Assembly (NCBI RefSeq): GCF_028009165.1
Contig: NC_079242.1
Coordinates: 3,658,001 to 3,722,000, forward strand
Reading direction: 5' to 3'
Origin: Akanthomyces muscarius
Taxonomy: Eukaryota > Ascomycota > Sordariomycetes > Hypocreales > Cordycipitaceae
DNA length: 64,000 nucleotides
The notes under the pieces are model-generated. The model ran no database searches. It was not told the DNA's origin and was given only the letters and a program-made list of their open reading frames with translations. Below, one piece after another: positions 9,332-21,897 of the stretch (position 1 is its first letter; the number at the start of each line of letters is the position of its first letter). A program made the position numbers and the translations under genes.

Positions 9332-12300
9332 ATGTCGACCGCGGTCCTCCCGCAGAAGCGGGTGCTGGGAGAGTCCAAGACTGGGCCGAACATCCCGCCC
9401 ACGACGCCCTCGTCCGCCAAGAAGCGCAAGACGGACATCTTTTCATCATCGCCAGCTGTGTATTCAGCGTCGAAAAAAGACCCACGCTCCAGGCTGCTAG
9501 GCTCCAGCCAACCCAAGAGCGTGTTTGAATCCGAGGTGCTCGAGAAGCTCAGCCAGGACATTTCCGAGCGCAAACAGAACAATACAGAAAAGGACCAGGC
9601 CTGGGACCGCCCGCCGGTCAAGAGCCTAGACATCGCCAATGACAACATATGCTTCCAGTCGATCGATGCCGAAGAGGGCACGCTGCACGGCGGCCGCACG
9701 ACGGTCAAGCTCTTTGGCGTCACGGAGCAGGGCAACTCGGTCATGCTCCACGTTACCGATTTCAGACACTACCTCTACGTTCCTGCGCCGACATCCTTTC
9801 AGCCCAAGGACTGTGCCGCGTACAAGGCGTTCCTGGAGCAGCAGCTCGCCCAGCACCAGCCCGCGATCCACTCGGTTGTCCTGCGTCTGCGTGAGGACAT
9901 GTTTGGCTTCAACGGCAACGTCCAGAGCCCGTTCCTGCAGGTCACCGTCACCGACCCCAAATTCATCAACAGCGTACGATCGACGATCGAAGCCGGTAAT
10001 GCCAACTGGAAGGGCATGTGGGGCAGCAGCGACGGCGGCATCATGACCTACGACAATATCCAATACGTCCTCCGCTTCATGGTGGACTGCGGCGTTCGGG
10101 GCATGGCCTGGGTCGAGGCACCTGCAGGCTCATACAAGCTTATCCCGGAGCACGCCAGGCAATCGAACTGCCAGATTGAGGCCGAAATCAACTACCATGA
10201 TCTGATTGCACACAAGCCAGAAGGCGACTGGGCCAAGATGGCACCGCTTCGTATTCTGTCGTTCGATATTGAGTGCGCTGGTCGCAAAGGTATCTTCCCA
10301 GAGCCTGAACATGACCCAGTCATTCAGATTGCCAATGTCGTCACTCGTTATGGTGAAAAGAAGCCATTCGTCAGAAACGTATTCTGTCTCGATACGACGA
10401 GCTCTATTGTCGCAACCCAGGTCCTCGAATATGAAAAAGAGGCCAAGATGCTGAGCGAGTGGCAGCAGTTTCTCATCAAAGTCGACCCCGATATCATCAT
10501 TGGCTACAATATTGCCAACTTTGATTTCCCATACCTCATCAACCGAGCCAAGCACCTCAAGGTCAGCGGCTTTGAATACTGGACTCGACTACCCAGCATT
10601 CCCTCCAGAGTCAAGGATACCAGCTTCTCCAGCAAGCAGATTGGTAACCGTGATACCAAGTCGACAAATACCAACGGGCGCCTGCAGCTTGATCTACTTC
10701 AGCTGATTCAACGCGATCACCATCTGCGTAGCTATACGCTAAATTCGGTCTGCGCCAACTTCCTCGGCGAGCAAAAGGAGGATGTACACCACACCATGAT
10801 TACAGAACTCTTTAACGGTACCCCCGAATCTCGTCGACGTCTCGCCATTTACTGTTTGAAGGATGCATACCTCCCACAGAGATTGATGGACAAGCTTTCG
10901 TGTCTAGAAAACTATACCGAAATGGCTCGTGTCACAGGTGTTCCTTTTAACTTTTTGCTTTCGCGTGGCCAACAAATCAAGTTTGTCAGCCAGCTGTTCC
11001 GCAAAGCCCTGGAGCAGAAGTTGGTCATTCCCAACATGAAGGGCGACCCTACTGATGATCAGTATGAAGGTGCAACCGTTATTGAACCCACGCGAGGTTA
11101 TTATGACGTGCCGATTGCGACTCTCGATTTTGCTTCGCTATATCCCAGTATCATGCAAGCACACAATCTCTGCTACACAACGCTCATCACCCGAAAGGAC
11201 AGAATAGCACAGTTTAAGCTGGTCAAGGACGAAGACTACATTGTCACACCGAACGGTGACATGTTTGTGACTACGAAACAGCGCAAGGGTCTGCTGGCTC
11301 AAATTTTGGAAGAACTTCTGTCGGCCAGAAAACAGGCCAAGCGCGAGCTTGCAGTCGAAACCGACCCTTTCAAGAAGGCTGTGTTGAACGGTCGTCAGCT
11401 GGCTCTGAAAATCTCCGCCAACTCGGTCTACGGTCTCACCGGCGCTACAACTGGCAAGCTGCCTTGTTTGGCCATTGCCAGCTCCACAACAAGTTTCGGC
11501 CGTCAAATGATTGAAAAGACCAAGGACGAAGTGGAGAAGAAGTACTGCATCGCCAACGGTTATTCACACGATGCGCAAGTCATTTACGGTGACACGGATT
11601 CCGTCATGGTCAAATTTGGTACCAAAGAGCTGGCTGAGGCGATGAAGCTGGGCGAAGAAGCGGCTTCGTTTGTCTCGTCCAAGTTCATCAAACCGATCAA
11701 GCTGGAATTCGAAAAGGTCTACTTTCCGTACCTGCTCATCAACAAGAAGCGCTATGCTGGTCTGTACTGGACCAAGGCGGAAAAGTACGACAAGATGGAC
11801 ACCAAGGGTCTGGAGACGGTACGAAGAGACAACTGCTTGCTGGCACAAACAGTTATCGAAAAGGTGCTGCGCATGATTCTCATCAACCGTGACGTGCAAG
11901 GCGCTCAAGACTACGTCAAAGACACCATTGCCGACCTACTCCAGAACAAGGTCGACATGTCGAAGTTAGTCATTACCAAGGCCCTGACTAAGGAAGACTA
12001 CTCAGCCAAGCAAGCGCACGTGGAGCTGGCCGCGCGCATGAAGAAGCGTGATGCTGGTTCGGCGCCTGCTCTTGGAGACCGTGTCGCCTACGTCATGATT
12101 CGAGGAGCGGCTGGCGCGAAAAACTTTGAGAAGTCGGAAGATCCCATCTACGTGCTCGAGAACAATGTGCCCATCGACACCAAGTACTACCTGGACAACC
12201 AGCTCGCCAAGCCGCTGACGCGCATCTTTGAGCCGATCTTGGGCGAGACCAAGGCACGCTCGCTCCTGACGGGCGACCACACGCGCACGATCTCGGTAGC

Positions 12301-12652
12301 GGCGCCGAGCGTCGGTGGTCTGATGAAGTTTGCCAAGAAGACGCAGACGTGCATGGGCTGCAAAAAGCCGCTGAATGGCAAGACGGAGAGCCAAGGCGCT
12401 GTGTGCTCCAATTGCGGGCCGCGCGTGGGCGAGCTCTACAAGCGGACGCTGGACCGCATGTCGGATCTCGAGATTCGGTTCGGGCGGCTGTGGACGCAGT
12501 GCCAGCGGTGCCAGGGCAGCATGCACTGCGAGGTGATTTGCAGCAGCAAGGACTGTCCCATCTTCTACATGCGCATGAAGGCCAAGAAGGACTTGGAAGA
12601 TGCTGGCAAGGAGCTGTCGAGGTTTGACGCTGACCAGGCTGCTATTTGGTAG
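9332..12652 (+). CDS. pol3: DNA polymerase delta catalytic subunit
   Basis: Intronless 1106-aa B-family polymerase, full length for the family. Disordered N-terminus with a nuclear-signal-like KKRK near residue 30. The 3'-5' exonuclease domain starts with SFDIECAGRKG (catalytic Asp312, Glu314) and continues with GYNIANFDFPYL. Polymerase motif A is DFASLYPSI (Asp599), motif B is KISANSVYG, and motif C is YGDTDS (Asp754, Asp756). The C-terminus has CysA (CMGCKKPL from Cys1007, then CSNC) and CysB (CQRC, then CSSKDC), the latter being the known [4Fe-4S] site that binds the B subunit. All catalytic residues are present, so a working lagging-strand polymerase with proofreading is expected. The B subunit that docks on CysB is encoded at 54218-55994 in this same window. 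ATG 9332 is the first in frame. Confidence 0.97.
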   Translation: MSTAVLPQKRVLGESKTGPNIPPTTPSSAKKRKTDIFSSSPAVYSASKKDPRSRLLGSSQPKSVFESEVLEKLSQDISERKQNNTEKDQAWDRPPVKSLDIANDNICFQSIDAEEGTLHGGRTTVKLFGVTEQGNSVMLHVTDFRHYLYVPAPTSFQPKDCAAYKAFLEQQLAQHQPAIHSVVLRLREDMFGFNGNVQSPFLQVTVTDPKFINSVRSTIEAGNANWKGMWGSSDGGIMTYDNIQYVLRFMVDCGVRGMAWVEAPAGSYKLIPEHARQSNCQIEAEINYHDLIAHKPEGDWAKMAPLRILSFDIECAGRKGIFPEPEHDPVIQIANVVTRYGEKKPFVRNVFCLDTTSSIVATQVLEYEKEAKMLSEWQQFLIKVDPDIIIGYNIANFDFPYLINRAKHLKVSGFEYWTRLPSIPSRVKDTSFSSKQIGNRDTKSTNTNGRLQLDLLQLIQRDHHLRSYTLNSVCANFLGEQKEDVHHTMITELFNGTPESRRRLAIYCLKDAYLPQRLMDKLSCLENYTEMARVTGVPFNFLLSRGQQIKFVSQLFRKALEQKLVIPNMKGDPTDDQYEGATVIEPTRGYYDVPIATLDFASLYPSIMQAHNLCYTTLITRKDRIAQFKLVKDEDYIVTPNGDMFVTTKQRKGLLAQILEELLSARKQAKRELAVETDPFKKAVLNGRQLALKISANSVYGLTGATTGKLPCLAIASSTTSFGRQMIEKTKDEVEKKYCIANGYSHDAQVIYGDTDSVMVKFGTKELAEAMKLGEEAASFVSSKFIKPIKLEFEKVYFPYLLINKKRYAGLYWTKAEKYDKMDTKGLETVRRDNCLLAQTVIEKVLRMILINRDVQGAQDYVKDTIADLLQNKVDMSKLVITKALTKEDYSAKQAHVELAARMKKRDAGSAPALGDRVAYVMIRGAAGAKNFEKSEDPIYVLENNVPIDTKYYLDNQLAKPLTRIFEPILGETKARSLLTGDHTRTISVAAPSVGGLMKFAKKTQTCMGCKKPLNGKTESQGAVCSNCGPRVGELYKRTLDRMSDLEIRFGRLWTQCQRCQGSMHCEVICSSKDCPIFYMRMKAKKDLEDAGKELSRFDADQAAIW

Positions 12653-13683
12653 CTGGACTGTGCGCTGTTGTACTTTGCTTTTTTATTTGCATCTCCAGTG
12701 GACTGGCTAGGGAATGGTTGTTTGGTGGGCGAAAATTCATTGCAACGTCTTGCTTCTTTTCTTTAATGAAGGAGGGAGAAGCCATCGAGAGCTTACAATT
12801 CGGGTTTTGTTGTCTTTTCCCACTTGCTAGGGTAACATGTCGAGTACGTGTGGGGGTCATGTTTGAGAAGTGGTCGATATCATCTGTAATGTGGCGTTTT
12901 TTTTTATTAAAGGCAGGGGGACACATCTCTGGGGTTTCAATATATATATTTTGATGGTTACGTTACAAATTGCTGATGCAGGATTCGCTAGTGCGATGTG
13001 TGATTGAATTCCGGGCTTGAACCTCCCATGGTTGGGTTGTTCTTGGACGACTCTGTAAACGAGGATGAAGAGATGCCCGCGCGTCACATTCTCTCGCGTC
13101 TCGTCTTTTTTTCTTTTTCTTTGTGTGAATTAATACGGTGAGGAGGATGAGAAATGGCTTCGCGGTCGCAATGACGTAGTTTCGCCTGGGGCGATCTCGG
13201 TATTTATTCGTGAATGGGCAGCAAATACCCGTAGATGGCAATCCGTGCCGAGCTGAACAAAAGAGGCTACCATCTGCCGTCATTTTGATTCACTTTGACT
13301 ACGAGTGATTTTAATCTCGGTCATTTTTCACCGACAATAATGCCGGGCGTGGCCCAGGGAGAGGGAGACGATATATATGTGAATTGCGATATCGGCGGGG
13401 CCAAGCCGTGCGTGTCGCGCCTCGAAAACAGGCAACATCATCGGGGAAAGTAGGGCGGAAGTAAACGAGTGTCTCTCTCGGAGTCCGGAGGGGTTAGGTG
13501 TGAAGATGGCAGAGAGTCTCGGCCGAGCTTCGCCGGTAACGGCGGCAGGAGGCAATAAAGAGAGAGACGGGCTGAGAGTGAGGGCTTTATTAACCAGAAG
13601 TGGTGCATGCAATAAGGTGCCGGGGATGCTTATCATGGAACGGGATATTTGGTGAAGAGATAAGGAAGTGTGAAACGGACCAC

Positions 13684-13708
13684 CGGCGGCGGCGGCGGCG
13701 GCGGCGGC
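13684..13708. repeat. (GGC)n trinucleotide microsatellite
   Basis: Perfect run of about eight GGC units in intergenic DNA between pol3 and gdh. Confidence 0.8.
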
Positions 13709-15059
13709 TATGTCATGGTAGTAACGTCTGGGGCCTAGCCGGGGATTTTGGTTTGTACGACCAATTACTATCGAGTAATGTCAAAAGATAGGTGCAGACT
13801 GTGGAAACGGCCGCGTGCCTAGCATGCATCGTCATTGGCTGGACCTGGTTTGACAGGAGACACCGAGTCTACTGGTACCACAGCACCAGCCAAGCCCGTC
13901 CCATTGAACAAGCAAGCACGGCAAGAAGGCGACAGGGGACGATCGTATCTTGCGTGGCCCTTGTTCCTTTGGGGCTTTGCGGGACCCTCCGCCGGTTACG
14001 CTGGCAGTGGTTGCAACGACGCTACTGGGCAACTCTGCTGTCGTAGCGGAGAAGTAGGCACACACATGTAGTTAGCCAGGGTTCGCCTTATCTCTGGGGC
14101 TGGGGCGGGCGGCGACTCTGTTTGGCTGGATCCGCGAGTTCCTTATCTCGACCTCGCCTCTGGCTTGTGAAAGGGCCAACAAACGACCATTCCGGCGGTG
14201 ATGTGCGGTGCTTCTTTTGCCCCGGGGCGACCACCCGTGTTCTGTCCGGCTCGGGCGGCGGCGTCCGACTCGGAAGATGACACGCACACCCAGAGAAGGA
14301 AAAAAACTGCCCCGAGCGATGCTGCTCAGAAGACGTGGTCAGTTCAATGTCGAGTCTATAGCCAACTACGTAGATTGATCCCCTTGAGGCTCTGCGCGGC
14401 AGGGAGGGGTCTCGCGCAAGCCCAGCAGCCCAGCGGCCAGCCAGTCTCCCATGCGGCATTTGGAATGGGGTCCTGTGTCTCGCTCCATGGGCTTGCTCTA
14501 GGGGACGGAAATGTCTTTTTTTAATGACGCAGTTCCAGATGCGGTGGGGTCCCGGGCGCGACAGATGCACAGCACCGCTGTCCAGCGCGACGATTATCAG
14601 TGATACCCCACAAACATGGTCTCTAGGAAGGGCAACAAGGTTCGTGGTGCCTTGCGACCATCGGAGCTGCTCTGGGTGGCTTGCCTCCTAGCTTTGGCAG
14701 TGCTCGCATGTCGCCTGCGACCGAGGACCCCAAATGGCGCCGCCGGAACTGGGTACGTACCTTGTCCTGTGCCTTGTGGCTGCTCTCAGCTACCCTTTCT
14801 TCCTACTCTCTCTCCACAGACCACCACTTTTCCTTATCAGTTGCCTCAGATTGGTAGATGCTCCAGGTAACGTCCCATGTTTGTACTAGCCCTTGAACTT
14901 GCTCTTGATTCTCCTCCCAGAGTCGAGTCTTCGGACGACAACGGGATGCAGCAAAGCAACCCCCCGCCATAGTAAAAGTTAATGTCCGACCTCGCCCATC
15001 CCATCACGGGCCGACTACCAGTCCAGCAGTCGTAGTGTGAATCCTTGGTCTTGTAATCG

Positions 15060-15219
15060 TTATCATAAAGAGCTGGGGTTGACCCCGTCTTCTTCCCTTC
15101 CGAAGCAAATCACACCTGTCCGTGGCACAGACAAAGAAACGAAAAAAGCTTAAGCTCATACCCTCGGGTCGATCTCGAGGCACCTATAAAGTTTCTTATC
15201 CTCCTTTGCTATCTTATCT
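15060..15219. promoter_or_regulatory. GATA-factor sites and TATA-like box before gdh
   Basis: HGATAR sites on the minus strand: TTATCA at 15060-15065, CTATCT at 15209-15214 and TTATCT at 15214-15219. A TATA-like CTATAAAG lies at 15183-15190. In ascomycetes AreA/NIT2 GATA factors regulate nitrogen genes, so nitrogen control of this gdh is plausible. Spacing would put transcription start near 15215-15260, before the in-frame ATG at 15264. Confidence 0.4.
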
Positions 15220-15428
15220 ATATTCCCGTCTCACCTTCCTCTTTCCATCCTTCCTTCCCCGAAATGTTCGAGGCACCTCTTCCCGTCACACTTCCTCCTA
15301 CCACCGACTACAACCGTGCTGATCCCGTCCGCACCCACGACGCCACGCCGACCCAGATCCTTCAGAACCAGACGCCCGCCGACAACACCGCCAGCAAGAA
15401 GTCTGCCCACAGCAGCTCCCTGCCCACC

Positions 15429-16963
<1,535 letters not shown>

Positions 16964-17565
16964 ATCCCGCGATAAAAACGAGGGTGGGGTTTGCTTTCTT
17001 TCATATTGTACATGTTTTGGAGTTTATGCGTCGGAAAGGTGCTACAAAGGCATTGCATGGTATATTTTTCTCACGATTCCCACGACGCCACAGCATTTGA
17101 GATTGAGATTATAGACGGGCGTCGGATTTCGGTTCATTTCTTTGCTACGATAAATATATATCTAAAATAAAAATAAAATTAGAATACATTGCCAAGGCAG
17201 ACTCAAGTTCACGTGCAAGTGGTGTATGCCGATCACCAACATTCTAGTGCGTCCTATATATAGTTTTCTTGACCTGAAGAGCTAGTTCTGTATCCGGAGT
17301 GGAAAAGCAATTCCTTGTTCATTAGTCTCACGAGGCGAAAATGAAATGCGCGGGGTTAAGAGTGCGGCTGAAGCTGCAAGGCTGAACAGGGGAGGCTAGT
17401 ATGCTGCCAAGTGCCGCAGCTGGATGAAGCTGAATAGTAGTGTGAATGAGCTGTTGAGGCAACCACTTCTTGGCTTGGCAGGATGCGATATATACGATAT
17501 CATGTTGATTCTTTTTCTCTTTCTCTTCTTGGTTCTTCAATCACGGGGATGCCCTCATTGAATAC
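16964..17565. other. gdh 3' flank and promoter of the NucA/NucB gene
   Basis: 600 nt with AT-rich 3'-UTR-like sequence up to about 17180 and no coding signal. Confidence 0.5.
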
Positions 17566-19614
17566 ATGGTCGTTCCATTGAACATGCGACGCTTTATTTG
17601 TATACTTGCTGCCATCTTGGTGCCTGCTGTATATGCAGCAGAGGCAGACGATGCTTTTGATCGTGAACGCAGTCAGGATGACTCGGCACTATTCCGGGGT
17701 TCTTCGGCGCAGCCACCCGGAGATGTCTTCCTGGCCAAAAGGGACCGTACAAGTGAACTTGCTGGCGTCTCGGTGCTGCTGCTGCCCGAGATGCCAGGAT
17801 TGGGTGGTGGTGACGGAGGTGTAGAGGCGAGACAGCAGCAGCGGTGTCCGTATCCGGTCATGTGCTCGTCGCGGTCTTGCTGTCCTGCTGGCTATAAATG
17901 CGTACGATTTTTTCTCTTCCTTCCTTATCCTCATGGAATCTCTTCAACTTTGCTAATGGCGGAATGTTTTTGTTAGTGCAACGCTGGAGCGCCGCCGCTG
18001 TGCTGCCCCTCGGCGTACGCATGCCGGCTGGACCGGAATAATTGCTGCCCCAACACGGCCGTGACGTGCGGCGGGAAATTCTGCGCCGAGCAAGGGTCGA
18101 TTTGCTGCGGCACGAGCATATGTCCGTCTGGGACGCAGTGTAATACGAATGGTGGGCGTGTGTCGTGCTGTCTGCCCGGTGAGATCAAGTGTCTAGGAAC
18201 CTGTAAGTCCTTTTCTGGTCACAGCTTCGGGGGGCTGGTGTGGATGGGTACTGATGATAGACAGGCTGTCCTGCGGGATCGCAATGCGCAGCGCAGGCGG
18301 GCTACTGTCGGCGTCTGGTCCTCACGAAGACGACGACGCAAATCACCACGACGCGCACTCGGACCACGCAGTCGACGCAGACGTCCACCAGCACCAGAAT
18401 CGTCGAATCATCAAAGACGTCCACCCGCGCCATTACAGTCTCGGAATCGATCTCGGTATCGACATCGAAATCCACCCGGACCACCGTCGTCAGCAGCTCA
18501 CGGGTAACCTCCACGGCCAAGACGTCCGAAACGGCATGCGCCGTCAACGGCGTCGCCCGGCGCGGCGACCAGCACGATCCCACGCTGCAGAGGCGGCAGA
18601 ACCTGCGCCCCAACTGCGTGTACGAGTGCCACAACGGCCAGACGCTGCCCGTCGTCGAGGTGCCCAACATCCCTGGCCAGACGGACCAGCTCTTCTTCAG
18701 CATGTGCTCGGGGATTCTGGCGACGGGGTCCGGACGAGGCGGGGACGGACGCAGCTTTGACATCCTGACGTACAAGGGGGCGGACGGCAAGGCGCTGCGC
18801 CGCAGCCAGGCGCGGTGCAAGGGCTACTGCGCGGCGCAAAGGGCCATCTTTAACGATCCGGCGAGTCTGCAGTGCGACGAGTATCCTCCAGGTATGGTTT
18901 CCTTCACAGCCCCAAGGTACCCCGTGTAAGAGAGCTGACTGAGGAATGAAAAAAGCCATGGCGGGGGAGGGCGGTGCAGGAGCGTTCAAGGTGTGCATTC
19001 CCAACTCGCAGAACTCGGGCGCCCAGGGGAAATTGTTCCGACGGTTCGTGAGCGACTGCGCGCCGGCCAAGGGGACGCAGTTTGTCGTGCGCATGAACGG
19101 CGGGTGCAACGTGCGCAACGACAAGCGATCACCCGCTTCTTTTCCACCACAGCAGCTCGCCACCCGTGCGGAAGAAAAGGAAAACACGTTCAATGCCTCG
19201 AGCAACGTGCTGTACTCGTGGGACAACATGACGTACATGTACGTGCCGCTGCCGGCGCTGCAAAACGGGCACTACCGCATCGAGATGCGGCTGGGCAGCG
19301 GCAGTGAGGTGCGCGGCGTGCAGGTGACGGATAGCGACGGCGAGGACCACTATGCGAGCAACGCGGCGGTTCAGAGTGGGCAGCATGTGGTCGAGTTTGA
19401 TATCACGGATGTGGATGTAGATGCTGGGGAGGAAGGGGATGAGCTGCCCGCGGGCCTGTTTCTGGATGTGGACGAGGCGGTGGAGGTGAGCTATCAGGCC
19501 AATGCGACGTTGAATGGGACGACGCAGAGCGGGAATGAGTCAAAGGGGAGTCGGACGGTAGGATGGGGGTTTGTGTCTTGGTGGCTGCTTGTAGCAGCGG
19601 CTGTCATGATGTAA
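17566..19614 (+). CDS. secreted GPI-anchored Cys-rich protein with NucA/NucB nuclease motif
   Basis: Four exons: 17566-17901, 17977-18202, 18265-18891 and 18956-19614; 615 aa. A signal peptide (RFICILAAILVPAVYA) is followed by a Kex2-like KR site and then a Cys-rich region at about residues 94-200 with repeated CC pairs (CSSRSCCPAGYKC, LCCPSAYAC, NCCPNTAVTCGGKFC, SICCGTSIC), resembling granulin- or chitin-binding-like knots. A Ser/Thr-rich stalk (TKTTTQITTTRTRTT) leads to a folded domain with CVYECHN and LTYKGADG, then QCDEYPPAMAGEGGAGAF and VCIPNSQNSGAQG (Asp392, Glu393, Glu401). That pattern matches the DEYPFA...EGG core of NucA/NucB deoxyribonucleases. The C-terminus (GWGFVSWWLLVAAAVMM) is a GPI-signal-like tail. 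Predicted role: cell-surface DNA degradation or binding of extracellular DNA; inference. An in-frame ATG also occurs at 17584. Confidence 0.8.
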
Positions 19615-20181
19615 GTGGACTGAATATTCAGAATCCTTGGTATTTTCTCGTTGTTCAATCAAGACTCTAACAGTAATTCTCATCATGTTGTAACAAGTGA
19701 ACTGTGATGATCACTAGGTATCTATGATACCATTGCAGTTGTCTGAAGGCATGCCACGAGCTTGCTCTAGTAAGAATGGTTTATTAGCACGCGAAACAGG
19801 GCATTACTTGATCGGGGACTGAATCTGTCAAGTCGAGATGTTGAGGCGCCGGCACAAGAAGACATTCGATCGTGCAATTATTTCATTCTAGATCATTGAA
19901 ACAAACTGGTTATGAAAAATGAAATGGAAAAGCCTAGCCAGATTGCTAAAAACACTTGTCCGACGATCATTGTGAATAAAGGCTTCGGAGCTCTACCCCA
20001 GCTTTACCCCACATAGCCGATGTCCCTCGGCTACACGGCTGCATGTAACTGCAAGCCATTCAACATATCCATCTCAACCTCTCAATTACACATTTCTGAT
20101 TTTGATTTTCTAAGACAACTCGCATCACGTAACCCTTTGCTTTTTCCCCCCTCTCATCACATCCACCACCATACATACATC
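19615..20181. other. intergenic, promoter of the CoA-transferase gene
   Basis: 570 nt, AT-rich, with a CT-rich leader ending in CATACATACATC before the next ATG. No coding signal. Confidence 0.5.
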
Positions 20182-21460
20182 ATGGTTGGCGCGCCCCCTC
20201 TCACAGGCATCAAAGTGCTAGAGTTCGCCGGCCTCGCTCCCGGTACGTCACTCACCCCACGATACACCACCTCTCATCCCAAACCCATGAGCACCGCCTT
20301 CTAACTGTGACAACCCAGGCCCCTTTGCGGGCATGATGCTCGCCGACGCCGGCGCCACCGTCCTGCGCGTCAACCGCCACAACGACCCCCCGCAGGACAT
20401 GCTCGCGCGCCACAAGGCCTCCGTGGCCGTGGACCTCAAGGACCCGTCGGGCATCGCGCTCCTCAAGGCGCTCGTCGCCCGCGGCGGCGTCGACGTGCTC
20501 ATCGACCCCTTCCGCCCGGGCGTCCTCGAGCGCCTCGGCCTCGGGCCCGAGCCCCTCCTGCAGCTCAACCCGCGGCTCGTCTACGGCCGCATCACGGGCT
20601 ACCGCCGCGACGGCAAGTACGCCTCCATGGCCGGCCACGACATCAACTACATTGGCGTCTCCGGCGCGCTGTCCATGCTCGGCGCCGCCGGCGAGCGCCC
20701 GCAGCCGCCCATCAACATCCTCGGCGACTTCGCCGGCGGCGGCGCCACGCTCTTCCAGGGCATCCTGCTCGCGCTGCTCGCCCGCCAGACCACCGGCAGG
20801 GGCCAGGTCGTCGAGGCCAACATGGTCGACGGCAGCTCCTACCTCGCGAGCTTCCCGCGCATGAGCAAGGTCACCCCCATGGGCAACAAGCCCCGCGGCG
20901 AAAACGTCCTCGACGGCGGCTGCCCGTGGTATGGGTGCTACGCGACCCGCGACGGCAGGTGGGTGACGGTCGGCGCGCTGGAGCCGCAGTTCTTCGCGCA
21001 GCTCATCAGGGGCCTCGGCATGGAGGGCCAGGGGTGGGAGGACGACCGCGGCGACGAGGACCGCTGGCCGGAGCTCGCGCGCATCTTCACCGACAAGTTC
21101 AAGGCCAAGACGCGGGCGGAATGGGAAGACGTTTTTGACGGCACGGACGCGTGCGTCGCGCCGGTGCTCGAGTACGAGGAGCTGCAGACGGATCCCGCGC
21201 GCGAGGGCGACCAGCGGCCCGCGGTGACGCTGAGAGACACGCCGTGGAAGGCGGTGCATCAGGAGCGCGGCAAGGTGGGCGACGAGGATCGCGGGCAGGG
21301 CGAGGGCGTAGAAGGCGGGGGCTACTTCCCGACGCTGCTGGACGTGGGCGAGGGCGGTGACGAGGTGCTGGGCAGCTGGCTGGGGTGGAAGCGCGGGCAG
21401 CACTACGAGGACAAGAATGGACGAGGCTTGGCGTTGGTAAACGACAAGGCCAAGATTTGA
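20182..21460 (+). CDS. CoA-transferase family III / alpha-methylacyl-CoA racemase
   Basis: Two exons, 20182-20242 and 20319-21460, with a 76-nt intron (GTACGT...CCCAG); 400 aa. Opens LTGIKVLEFAGLAPGPFAGM, the classic family III start, then LADAGATVLRV and VAVDLKDPSG. Putative catalytic residues fall at His127 (in GHDINYIGVSGAL), Asp157 (in GDFAGGG) and Glu242, almost the same numbering as the His/Asp/Glu set I recall for the Mycobacterium racemase, which favours racemase over transferase. It would interconvert (R)- and (S)-2-methylacyl-CoA so that branched acyl-CoAs can enter beta-oxidation. I see no clear peroxisomal PTS1 (ends NDKAKI) or mitochondrial presequence. Third positions are very GC-rich. 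The opposite strand carries a long shadow frame. Confidence 0.9.
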
Positions 21461-21897
21461 AGTAGAGAAGAGACAAACATGTGGTGATGTGGCTGCGCAG
21501 CCGCTTCCAGGTTTGATGAGCATGTACATAGCGAATGCATCCCTTCACGAGATCCATCATCAATCGCGAGACTGCCAAGATTGCATACGTATAGAGGTAT
21601 AGTATTCTCGTTTGTGAAAGCTGACCTGCCATGTACATTGCGCAGCATTGTGCATATGATCACGGGAGAAGAAGCAAAGATAATAACAAAAACCCAGTCA
21701 TTTCATATCTACTCTAAACCCCCGGCCCAACAAGTCATGGTATCGAAAAGGGAAATTTAAAAATTACTTTCTTTTGGTATTACCTGTATCCGCACGAGGA
21801 GCTGCAGAGCGCCGCGCTGCAGCACGACGCTGCGCTCCCGTATGGCGGATCAAGACGCGCAAAGCAAGTTTTGGCAACAGGGTCGGCACCCATTTCT
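21461..21897. other. convergent 3' flanks
   Basis: 437 nt between the racemase and vps1 stop codons. AT-rich, no coding signal. Confidence 0.5.

Larger units (their letters stand above)
12653..15428. other. intergenic region and gdh promoter
   Basis: 2.8 kb between pol3 and the glutamate dehydrogenase start. Holds a (GGC)n microsatellite at 13684-13708, runs of T, and a CT-rich leader. Overlapping short frames on both strands (for example 13328-13636 and 14088-14570) lack family features and I do not call them genes. GATA-type sites and a TATA-like box lie at 15060-15219. Confidence 0.6.

Noticed and set aside
20252..21529. 425-codon open frame on the minus strand over the racemase gene
   Set aside because: Shadow frame produced by very GC-rich third positions of the plus-strand gene; no family features, while the plus strand has all catalytic residues.
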